Assembly (NCBI RefSeq): GCF_004328625.1
Contig: NZ_CP032229.1
Location: 5,890,001-5,954,000 of the forward strand
DNA length: 64,000 bases
Source of the DNA: Streptomyces seoulensis
GTDB lineage: Bacteria > Actinomycetota > Actinomycetes > Streptomycetales > Streptomycetaceae
Direction of reading: 5' to 3'
Both the position numbers and the translations under genes were made by a program. The notes below the pieces were generated by a model. It made no database searches and was not told where the DNA came from. It worked only from the letters and a program-made list of their open reading frames with translations. This document shows positions 27,694 through 34,912 of the stretch, piece by piece; the first letter of the stretch is position 1, and every line of letters starts with the position of its first letter.

Positions 27694-29069
27694 TAGGGCT
27701 GGACATCGGCGCCGCGACCCCGCAGGAGACCGCGGTGTCCATCGTCGCCGAGATCCTCGCCCACACCCGGGGCAGGCCGGGCCTCCCGCTCGGCCGGACC
27801 ACCGGCCCCATCCACCCCCGGGGCGTCGAAGTCGCGCATGCCGCGCAGCGGTGAGCACACCACCCACACGCCGGCCAGCGAGGTGCCAAGGGCCGCGATC
27901 CACAGGGTGCCCCTGATCCCGGCCCACTCGCCGAACACGCCGCCGGCCAGCGCCCCGAGCGTCAGCGCGCCGAAACCGATGAAGCGGACGGTGGCGTTCA
28001 CCCGGGCCAGCATGGCCGGGGGGCACATCGTCTGGCGGTAGCTCACCTGGGCGACGTTGTACACGACGACGCCGTAGCCGGTGAGGAGAAGGCCGGCCAG
28101 GGCCGGGGCGAGCAGGACGCCGCGCCCCGCGAGCGGCACCAGCAGCAGGGAGGGGAAAGTCACCACCGGCACCAGCCAGACGGCACGAGCCTGCCCCACC
28201 CGGCGCACGACCCGGTAGGCCGACAGCGCCCCGAGCACCCCTCCGAGACCGAGCACGCTCATGACGGCCCCGGCCGCGGACCCGGCGAGGCCGAGCACCC
28301 CGGTCAGGAAGAGGACCTGCACCGCGCCGAGCACCCCGGTGAAGAAGTTCGCGGTGGCGGTGCAGCCGGTGATGGCCAGCAGGGTGCGGCTGCGGGCCAC
28401 GAACCCCAGCCCGGCGCGCACTTCGGCGAGCAGCGCGGGGCGCGCCCCCTTCGCCCGAGCCGCCGGGTCCGGGGCCCGCACCCGGCGCAGCAGCAGGGAC
28501 GACGCCAGGTAGCCGAGGGCCGTCGCCAGCACCGGGTAGGCGGGCCCGGCGAGCTGGGCCAGCGAGCCGGCCACGCCGGGCCCGGTGATCTGGGCGAGGG
28601 ACTGACTGGACTGGAGCCGGGCGTTGCCCTGGAGCAGCCGGTCCCGGCGGACCAGGGCCGGCAGGTGGGACTGGTAGGCGACATCGAAGAGCACGGCCAG
28701 GACCCCGCACAGCAGGGCCACGCCGATGAGCTGGGCGACCGTGAGCAGGCCGCCCCACCAGGCCACCGGAATGGTGCACAGCAGCAGCGCCCGGCCGGTG
28801 TTGACGCGCCGCATCAGGTGCCGCTGCCGCAGCTGTGTCACCCACACCCCGGCCGGGAGGCCGATCAGCAGGTAGCCGACCGTCTCCGCGGCCCCGAGCA
28901 GACCCATCTCCAGCGGGGTCGCCGCGAGCGTGGTGGCGGCCAGCAGCGGCAGCAGGGCGTTGCCGACGTAGGTGCCGAACTGGCTGACCGAGTCCGCCGC
29001 CCAGAACAGTCCGAAGTCGCGGGGGTGGGGCCGGCGGCCGCACGCCGGCGCGGTGACCGGCTCGCTCAC
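27693..29069 (-). CDS. MFS-type exporter, last gene of the DABA-type NRPS operon
   Basis: A 458-residue membrane protein of the MFS_3/enterobactin-exporter-like type: starts with a short cytosolic part, RDFGLFWAADSVSQFGTYV, then about 12 hydrophobic segments. GTG start overlaps the aldolase stop. Its last 50 or so codons are antisense to the 3' end of xdhC. The stop TAG is part of the CTAG target sequence and was there before the IS came in, so the protein is not truncated by the insertion. Likely exports the region 2 peptide. Confidence 0.85.
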   Translation of the reverse strand: MSEPVTAPACGRRPHPRDFGLFWAADSVSQFGTYVGNALLPLLAATTLAATPLEMGLLGAAETVGYLLIGLPAGVWVTQLRQRHLMRRVNTGRALLLCTIPVAWWGGLLTVAQLIGVALLCGVLAVLFDVAYQSHLPALVRRDRLLQGNARLQSSQSLAQITGPGVAGSLAQLAGPAYPVLATALGYLASSLLLRRVRAPDPAARAKGARPALLAEVRAGLGFVARSRTLLAITGCTATANFFTGVLGAVQVLFLTGVLGLAGSAAGAVMSVLGLGGVLGALSAYRVVRRVGQARAVWLVPVVTFPSLLLVPLAGRGVLLAPALAGLLLTGYGVVVYNVAQVSYRQTMCPPAMLARVNATVRFIGFGALTLGALAGGVFGEWAGIRGTLWIAALGTSLAGVWVVCSPLRGMRDFDAPGVDGAGGPAEREARPAPGVGEDLGDDGHRGLLRGRGADVQP

Positions 29070-30136
29070 CATCCGGCCCCGGGGCGGGCGGCCATGGTGT
29101 CCGCGAGTGCCGACACGGCCCGGTCGATGTCGGCGGCGGTGACGCCCGAGTGGGTGACCGCGCGGACGCGGCCCGGTCCCAGCTCGGCGAGGTGCACCCC
29201 ACGGGCGCGGGCTCCCTCGATGACGGTCTCGGTGGTGTGCGGGGTGTGGCGCGTGTCCACGGTGAAGAACACCATGTTGGTCCGCGGCGGCTCCGGGTCC
29301 AGCCGCAGACCGGGGATGTCCGCCAGGCCCTCGGCCAGCCGTCGGGCGTGCGCGTGGTCGTCGGCGAGCCGGTCGACCATCTCGGTCAGGGCGATGATCC
29401 CGCACGCCGCGACGATGCCCGCCTGGCGCATGCCCCCGCCGAGCATCTTGCGGTAGCGCCTGGCCGTGGCGATGGACCGCTCGTCGCCCACGAGCACCGA
29501 ACCGATCGGGGCGGACAGCCCCTTGGACAGACAGAACTGGACGGTGTCCGCCGGGGCTGCCAGCTCGGCGGCCGGCACGCCGAGCGCGATGGCCGCGTTG
29601 AAGATTCGGGCCCCGTCCAGGTGCAGGGCGACACCGTGCTCGCGGGCGAGCGCGCCGGCCGCCGCGAGATAGCCGGCGTCGAGCGGGATGCCGCCGCGAC
29701 GGTTGTGCGGAGTCTCCAGGGCGAGTACGGCGGGCAGCGCGAACTGGGGGTCCTCCCGGTCCACGTCGAACGCCTCGGCCACCGCGGCGAGCGGCAGGGT
29801 GCCGTCCGGGGCGGCCGTGACGGGCTCGTAGACGATGCCGCCGAACACCGAGGCGCCGCCCGCCTCGTAGACGTAGATGTCGGACTCGGAACCGACGACG
29901 GCCTTGCCGCCGCGCGGGCTGTGGGTGAGGAGGGCGGCGAGGTTGGCCATGGTGCCGCTGGGCATCAGGCAGCCGGCGGCCTTGCCGAGCGACTTCGCCG
30001 ACAGTTCCTCCAGTTCGATGACGGCGGGGTCCTCGCCGTACACGTCGTCGCCCAGGCGTGCCGTCGTCGCGGCTTCGAGCATCCGGGGGGTGGGCAGGGT
30101 GAAGGTGTCGCTGCGCAGTTCCACGACATGGCTCAT
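29066..30136 (-). CDS. L-threonine aldolase-like PLP enzyme
   Basis: A 356-residue fold-type I PLP enzyme of the low-specificity threonine aldolase family: RSDTFTLP at the start, LHLDGARIFN (Asp174) and the Schiff-base Lys205 in FCLSKGLSAP. Members interconvert beta-hydroxy-alpha-amino acids with glycine plus an aldehyde. In this operon it could supply glycine for two Gly-like adenylation domains, or make a beta-hydroxy or threonine stereoisomer. ATG start 13 bases after the lyase gene. Confidence 0.9.
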   Translation of the reverse strand: MSHVVELRSDTFTLPTPRMLEAATTARLGDDVYGEDPAVIELEELSAKSLGKAAGCLMPSGTMANLAALLTHSPRGGKAVVGSESDIYVYEAGGASVFGGIVYEPVTAAPDGTLPLAAVAEAFDVDREDPQFALPAVLALETPHNRRGGIPLDAGYLAAAGALAREHGVALHLDGARIFNAAIALGVPAAELAAPADTVQFCLSKGLSAPIGSVLVGDERSIATARRYRKMLGGGMRQAGIVAACGIIALTEMVDRLADDHAHARRLAEGLADIPGLRLDPEPPRTNMVFFTVDTRHTPHTTETVIEGARARGVHLAELGPGRVRAVTHSGVTAADIDRAVSALADTMAARPGAGW

Positions 30137-30149
30137 GGGTCGAGGCTCC

Positions 30150-31625
30150 TCAGGATCGGTGGATCAGGGCGGACACGGCGTCGTCGAGCGCGCGTCGGGC
30201 GGACTCCCAGTGGACCCGGCGGGCGTCGGCGGCGGCCGCGAGTGCGCCGAGACCTCGGTCGGCCTCGTCGAGGGCCGCGAGTACGGCGGCCGGGGCGGGT
30301 CCGCCGCCGGCGCCGGCCGCGGCGGCGACCGAGGCGGGGTCCAGGGCGTCGAGCAGGCCGGGGGAGCGGTCGGCGAGGTGCTCGGCCGCGGTCTCCTCGA
30401 AGGTCCGGCCCCCGGCCAGGGCCGCCGTGCTGATCTCACCGACCATGTGGTGGGCGGTGCGGAACGGCACCCCCGCCACGACCAGCCGCTCGGCGAGCGC
30501 GGTGGCGGCGGTGTGCCCCTCCGCCGCACGCCGCAGCATGGTGTCCTCGTCGGGTTCCGCGCCCTCCACCATGAGCCGCAGCAGGACCACGGCGTCGGTG
30601 GTCGCCTCCAGCGCCGGCCACACGTGACCGACCGCCTCGGTGCCCACGGCGATGGCGTTGGTGTACCGCGCGGTCGACATGGCCGTGGTCGCCGAGGTGA
30701 GCGCCCCCAGGGCGGCCGCCGCCTTGCCCTGGATGTTCTCCAGCAGGAACGGGTTGCGTTTCTGCGGCATCATCGAGCTGCTGCCGACCAGGTCGTCCGG
30801 CAGACGGAGCAGGGGATTCTCGGCACTGGTCCAGGACTGGAAGTCGTGCGCGGTCCGGGTCAGCAGGACGCCGAGCACCGCGCAGGCGCCGAGCAGCCGC
30901 AGCACCAGGTCCCGGGAGGCCACCGCGTGCAGGGAGTTGCCGAGCGGCGCGGTGAACCCCAGCAGTTCCGTGGTGCGCGCCGGGTCGACGGGCAGGGTGG
31001 TCCCTCCGGTGGCCCCGGCGCCGAGGGGATTCTCCCCCAGCTCACGGCCCGCGTGCTCGAGCTGGTCCAGGTCCCGTACGAGGGCCGCGGCGACCCCCGC
31101 CAGGTAGTGGCCGTATGTCACGGGCACGGCGGGCTGATGGTGGGTGTACGCGGGCATGACCGTGGTGTGCCAGCGCCGCCCCTGCGCGACGAGGACCCGG
31201 CCGAGGGCGTCGGTCTCGGCGAGCAGCCGGTCGTAGGGAGTCCTCAACCGGAGCCTGAGCACGGTGGCGTTGAGATCGTTGCGGGAGCGCCCGCTGTGCA
31301 GGACGCCACCGGTCTCCTCCCCGAGGGTGTCCACGAGGTGACCCTCGTAGGCGAGGTAGCGGCCACGCGGGGCGGGGAGGTGCCGCAGCGGGGCGAAGTC
31401 GGCGGCGCGCAGCTCCTCGATGCCGCGCAGCAGCCGGGCGGCGGTCTCCGGCCCTATGACGCCCTGTTCGGTGAGCATCACCACATGGGCGCGGTCCACC
31501 TCACTGGTCGGCCGCAGCTCCCCGGCCACCGGGTCCGGCGGGACACGTAGATGCCTGTCGAAGAGGATGTCCGCCGCCGCCGGGGTCACGGCGGAGGTCA
31601 GACGTCCGGTGGTGGAAGCGGTCAT
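30150..31625 (-). CDS. Argininosuccinate lyase-like protein
   Basis: A 491-residue member of the fumarase/argininosuccinate lyase superfamily with the signature GSSSMMPQKRNP and THHQPAVPVTYGHY. These enzymes eliminate fumarate from N-succinyl-type adducts. Next to a CysK/SbnA-like enzyme and a threonine kinase it matches the gene trio proposed in friulimicin- and pacidamycin-type clusters to make 2,3-diaminobutyrate: the lyase would remove fumarate from an aspartate adduct, leaving its nitrogen. ATG overlaps the ATP-grasp stop. A housekeeping argH role is unlikely without other arg genes. Confidence 0.88.
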   Translation of the reverse strand: MTASTTGRLTSAVTPAAADILFDRHLRVPPDPVAGELRPTSEVDRAHVVMLTEQGVIGPETAARLLRGIEELRAADFAPLRHLPAPRGRYLAYEGHLVDTLGEETGGVLHSGRSRNDLNATVLRLRLRTPYDRLLAETDALGRVLVAQGRRWHTTVMPAYTHHQPAVPVTYGHYLAGVAAALVRDLDQLEHAGRELGENPLGAGATGGTTLPVDPARTTELLGFTAPLGNSLHAVASRDLVLRLLGACAVLGVLLTRTAHDFQSWTSAENPLLRLPDDLVGSSSMMPQKRNPFLLENIQGKAAAALGALTSATTAMSTARYTNAIAVGTEAVGHVWPALEATTDAVVLLRLMVEGAEPDEDTMLRRAAEGHTAATALAERLVVAGVPFRTAHHMVGEISTAALAGGRTFEETAAEHLADRSPGLLDALDPASVAAAAGAGGGPAPAAVLAALDEADRGLGALAAAADARRVHWESARRALDDAVSALIHRS

Positions 31626-32860
31626 ACCGGGATCTCCTGGTCCGAACGGGCGCGAAGGGCGGTGCTGAGCAGGGTCAGTGCCTCGTCCGCCGCCCGCGCG
31701 GCCGACACCGCGTCGGGGGCGGTGGCCACGGTGTGGCCGACGCGGTCGCGGTGGTCGTGCCACGGGGTGAGCACGACGCCGCTCCGCCCGGTCAGGACGG
31801 CGGAGGTGACGTAGTGCGGCGGATCGGCGAGGGCCGGCGGCGGATCGCCGAGGACCGAGGGTTCCCCGACCACGAGGAAGCGCAGTGCCGCGTGATGCGC
31901 GGTGCGGGCCTCCAGACCGGGCCGGCGCCCCAGGGCGGCGCCCACCTGCGCGGCGACCATGTCGATCCCCCGCGCGGAACGGATCAGCTCGGGGATCATG
32001 CCACCGGCGAGCCGGGGGTTGACCTCGATCAGCACCGGCCCCCGGGCGGTCAGCCGGAGTTCGACGTGGGCCGCGCCATGACCCAGTCCGAGCGCCTCGA
32101 CGGCGGCCACGGCCGTGTCCGCCAGCAGCCGCGCCGTACCGTCCGGCACCGGCGCGGGCACGTCGTGCCCGGTCTCGACGAAGTGCGGTGCCTCGCCGAG
32201 GTGTTTGCCCACGACGGCCACCGGGGTGCGTTCGAACACCTCGACCGAGAACTCCGGGCCGTCCAGGTACTCCTCCACGAGAAGTCCGGGCGCGGTGGGG
32301 ATGCCCCGCTCGTTGTGGGTGCGGGCCAGCAGCACGGCGGTGTGCCGGACGGCCTCCTCAAGGCTCCGGCAGAGCCGGACACCGGTGCTGCCGGAACCGT
32401 CGGCGGGCTTGAGGACCACCGGCAGCCCCGTACGCCGGACGGCGTCGAGGGCGGCGTCGGCGTCGGTCACCAGGGTGTGGGCGGCCACCGGCACTCCCGC
32501 CGCCGCGAGCGCGGCCCGCTGGTGGCCCTTGTGCCGGCACCGGGTCACGGCGGCGGGATCGGGTCCGGGCAGGCCGAGCGCGTGGGCCGCCTCGGCGGCG
32601 ACCGGGACGAAGTAGTCCGAACTCGTGGTCACCCCGGCGGGCCGCCCGGCGCCGAGCCCGGCGATCGCGTCGAGGACCGCCCCCGGAGTCGACGTATCGG
32701 CTTCGACCAGGGTGATCCCCTCGGCCTGGGCGTAGCCGTAGCGGCCGGGGTCCTCGGCCAGCAGGACCGGCCGGACCCCGAGGTCCCGGGCCCGCCGGGC
32801 GAACAGCGGCCCGGTGCCCGAGGTGTTGGACTCGACGAGGACCAGGACGGGCTCGGTCAC
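31622..32860 (-). CDS. ATP-grasp ligase
   Basis: A 412-residue ATP-grasp protein: a Rossmann-like N-terminus (VLVLVESNTSGTG), the ATP loop VVLKPADGSGSTGV and metal-binding LIEVNPRLAGGMIPEL. It activates a carboxylate as an acyl phosphate and couples it to an amine. It is set between the lyase and CysK-like genes with four-base overlaps on both sides, suggesting it acts in precursor synthesis, or couples an extra amino acid to the diamino acid or the peptide. The start is the GTG at 32860; longer upstream starts lie inside the previous gene. Confidence 0.86.
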   Translation of the reverse strand: MTEPVLVLVESNTSGTGPLFARRARDLGVRPVLLAEDPGRYGYAQAEGITLVEADTSTPGAVLDAIAGLGAGRPAGVTTSSDYFVPVAAEAAHALGLPGPDPAAVTRCRHKGHQRAALAAAGVPVAAHTLVTDADAALDAVRRTGLPVVLKPADGSGSTGVRLCRSLEEAVRHTAVLLARTHNERGIPTAPGLLVEEYLDGPEFSVEVFERTPVAVVGKHLGEAPHFVETGHDVPAPVPDGTARLLADTAVAAVEALGLGHGAAHVELRLTARGPVLIEVNPRLAGGMIPELIRSARGIDMVAAQVGAALGRRPGLEARTAHHAALRFLVVGEPSVLGDPPPALADPPHYVTSAVLTGRSGVVLTPWHDHRDRVGHTVATAPDAVSAARAADEALTLLSTALRARSDQEIPV

Positions 32861-33951
32861 CGGACCTCCCCGAGTGCGGTGCCGCGACCCTGCCGGGCCT
32901 CGCGCAGGGCGTCGTCGAGGGAACGCCGGCGCCACAGCATGCGTGCCCATCCCCCCACGGCGTCACCGGGATCGGTGACGGTGCGCGGAGAGGCGGTGGC
33001 CGGGACGTCCAGCAGACCGCGCTCGGCCAGCCACTCGTCCCGGTACACCGTCTCCTGGTACCGGTGCCCCTCGTCCGGGAGGAACGCCACCACCTGCGAG
33101 CCCGGGTTGCGCTCGGCGTACCAGCGGGCCACCAGGAAGGACGCGCCACTGGTGGGGCCCATGAACAGGGCGTGCCGGGCGTGCAGTTCGCGGGTGGCCC
33201 GGCAGACCTCCGCCGGCCCGGCCCAGTGCACCTCGTCGTAGGCGTCGTGGCTGACGTTGGGCGGTACGAGGCTGTTGCCGAGGCCGCGCACCACGCGGGG
33301 CCCGTCGGCCTGGCCGAAGATGGTGCTGGGCGAGGTGTCCACCCCGATGAGGCGCATCCGAGGCTGGAGCAGCCGCAGGAAGGCGGCGGTGCCTCCGGTC
33401 GACCCCCCGGACCCGACGGGTCCGACGAGGCAGTCCACGGCACCCACGGTCTCCGCGATCTGCTCGGCCACCGCGGCGTAGGCGTTGGGGTTGTCGGGGT
33501 TGTGGTACTGGCCCGGGACGTAGTGGTCGGGGTAGCGGGAGCGCAGTTCCGCCAGCCGGTCCAGCCGGGCCTGCTGGAAGCCGCCGTTGGGGCTCGGTTC
33601 GGTGCAGATCTCGACCTGGGCGCCCAGTTCACCGAGCCGTCGGCACAGCGCCGGGTCGATGGCGGGATCGCCCACGATCACCAGCGGGTAGCCGCGCAGC
33701 CGGCACACCATCGCGAGGCCCAGGGCGAAGGTGCCGGAGGAGGTCTCCAGCACCGTGGTGCCGGGCTTGAGGTCGCCGCGCTGTTCGGCGCGGTCCAGCA
33801 TGAAGCGGGCCGGAAGCAGCTTCATCAGGGTGAACGCGGCCACACAGAGGTTGGGGCCGATGCGGATGAGCCGCGGCAGCACGGTCGCGTCGACGACCGA
33901 CCGGCTGGCTGCGGGCAGGGTGGGTGAGCGCATGCTCTCCGTCCTCGTCAT
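32857..33951 (-). CDS. PLP-dependent SbnA/cysteine-synthase-like enzyme
   Basis: A 364-residue fold-type II PLP enzyme. Probable Schiff-base Lys lies in FTLMKLLPARF near residue 44; the substrate loop is ETSSGTF and the phosphate-binding loop GPVGSGGSTGG. SbnA-type relatives replace the phosphate of O-phosphoserine with an amino-acid nitrogen on the way to 2,3-diaminopropionate. Beside a threonine-kinase-like gene, the natural reading is beta-replacement on O-phosphothreonine. ATG overlaps the kinase stop (ATGA). Confidence 0.88.
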   Translation of the reverse strand: MTRTESMRSPTLPAASRSVVDATVLPRLIRIGPNLCVAAFTLMKLLPARFMLDRAEQRGDLKPGTTVLETSSGTFALGLAMVCRLRGYPLVIVGDPAIDPALCRRLGELGAQVEICTEPSPNGGFQQARLDRLAELRSRYPDHYVPGQYHNPDNPNAYAAVAEQIAETVGAVDCLVGPVGSGGSTGGTAAFLRLLQPRMRLIGVDTSPSTIFGQADGPRVVRGLGNSLVPPNVSHDAYDEVHWAGPAEVCRATRELHARHALFMGPTSGASFLVARWYAERNPGSQVVAFLPDEGHRYQETVYRDEWLAERGLLDVPATASPRTVTDPGDAVGGWARMLWRRRSLDDALREARQGRGTALGEVR

Positions 33952-34874
33952 GTCGTGGTGAAGTACCAGGTGTCGTCGATCCCGAGGCCGGCGATCCGCT
34001 TGCGGGCGTCGTCGGTGCGGGTGACGAGGTCGGGCAGGGCGGGGTCGAAGATGAGCCCGGCCACGTCCCCGCTGTGCGCGACCTGGAGCCCGGCCGCGCC
34101 CACCGCCTCGGCGACCCGGAGGAGTTCCGTGAGCCGGGGGACGGGCAGATGGCGCTGGTTGAGACGGGCGCTCGCGGTCGCCACCCTGCCGAGCAGGGCG
34201 ACGTCCCCCGTGCGGACGGCACGGCGGACGCTGCCCAGCAGGGGGCGGAACGCCTCGATCTCCCAGACCGAGTAGCGCGCCGGCGGCAGCCCGAGCGTGT
34301 CGGTGCCGGTGCTGTCCGCGCTGGTGCCGAAGCCGAGGACGGCCAGCGGCATCAGGGGGCCGCCCATGTCCTCGATGACCTCACCCTCACGGTGCGCGAA
34401 CAGCACGGCCCGGTGGGCGTACATGAGCGCGTCGGATGCGGTCTCGGCGGCCACGGCCAGAGCGGCGTACTGCGCGGGGCTGGGGCGGCGTCCGGCGGCG
34501 TCATGGACGGCGCCGATGGCCGCCACGACGTCCGCCGTCGACGACCCGAAGCCACGGCTGGGCGGGATGTTGCTGGTCAGCGTGAGCGTGCCGCCGGTGT
34601 CAACGTCGCCCAGGGCGCGCAGCGCCAGCTCGGCCGCCCGGCGGGCCTTGGTCCGCCAGGGCTCGCGCACGGTGATCTCGGAGGTGCTGTCGGACGGTTC
34701 GAAGAAGGCGTGGGACTCGTAGAGGGGGCACGGAAGGGTGACGAGGGCGCGGCGCAGGCGTCCGCCGGACTCGAAGACTCCCTGAAGGATCTCTCCGTGG
34801 TGTCCGACGCTGTGGTGCGCCCCCCGGATACGGACCGCCGTCCCGGCCGGCCCTGTGGACATGTCGTGCAGCAT
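33948..34874 (-). CDS. GHMP-family L-threonine kinase-like protein
   Basis: A 308-residue GHMP kinase related to PduX: the ATP loop PPSRGFGSSTADV and, at the start, GEILQGVF as in PduX-type L-threonine kinases. It would make O-phosphothreonine for the following PLP enzyme. I chose ATG 34874 because GAGGGA sits just ahead of it; the GTG at 34916, overlapping the NRPS stop, is the alternative and adds 14 unlike residues. It comes directly after the NRPS gene whose adenylation domain is decayed. Confidence 0.85.
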   Translation of the reverse strand: MLHDMSTGPAGTAVRIRGAHHSVGHHGEILQGVFESGGRLRRALVTLPCPLYESHAFFEPSDSTSEITVREPWRTKARRAAELALRALGDVDTGGTLTLTSNIPPSRGFGSSTADVVAAIGAVHDAAGRRPSPAQYAALAVAAETASDALMYAHRAVLFAHREGEVIEDMGGPLMPLAVLGFGTSADSTGTDTLGLPPARYSVWEIEAFRPLLGSVRRAVRTGDVALLGRVATASARLNQRHLPVPRLTELLRVAEAVGAAGLQVAHSGDVAGLIFDPALPDLVTRTDDARKRIAGLGIDDTWYFTTT

Positions 34875-34912
34875 GGCTTCCCTCGGGATTGGTGGATGGG
34901 ACGCCGGAGCGG

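Larger units (their letters stand above)
25842..27854 (+). pseudogene. xdhC: xdhC-like molybdenum hydroxylase maturation gene, interrupted by an IS
   Basis: Bases 25842-26807 encode 322 residues of an XdhC/CoxF protein (ISGGCVDAAVHELC, GYIGAMGSRRTHERR); the last 53 codons (27696-27854), with the typical LGLDIGAATPQETAVSIVAEI, lie beyond the insertion. Removing the element with one copy of the TA target restores an uninterrupted 374-residue frame through LNGPLGLDIGA. XdhC binds and sulfurates the molybdenum cofactor and inserts it in XDH-family enzymes, so its loss should leave the neighbouring molybdenum hydroxylase inactive unless another XdhC acts. The still-open frame runs into the IS to 27338 and would give a chimeric, probably non-functional protein. 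Confidence 0.93.

Noticed and set aside
27693..29069. Exporter gene truncated by the IS
   Set aside because: Its TAG stop belongs to the CTAG target site and is present in the reconstructed uninterrupted sequence, so the protein length was not changed.
30150..31625. Housekeeping argininosuccinate lyase
   Set aside because: No other arginine genes nearby, translationally coupled with an ATP-grasp gene and in an NRPS operon; a pathway role is more likely, though activity cannot be told from sequence.
32857..33951. Housekeeping cysteine synthase
   Set aside because: Lys environment (FTLMKLL) differs from the CysK pattern NPSGSVKDR, and the gene is coupled to a threonine-kinase-like gene.
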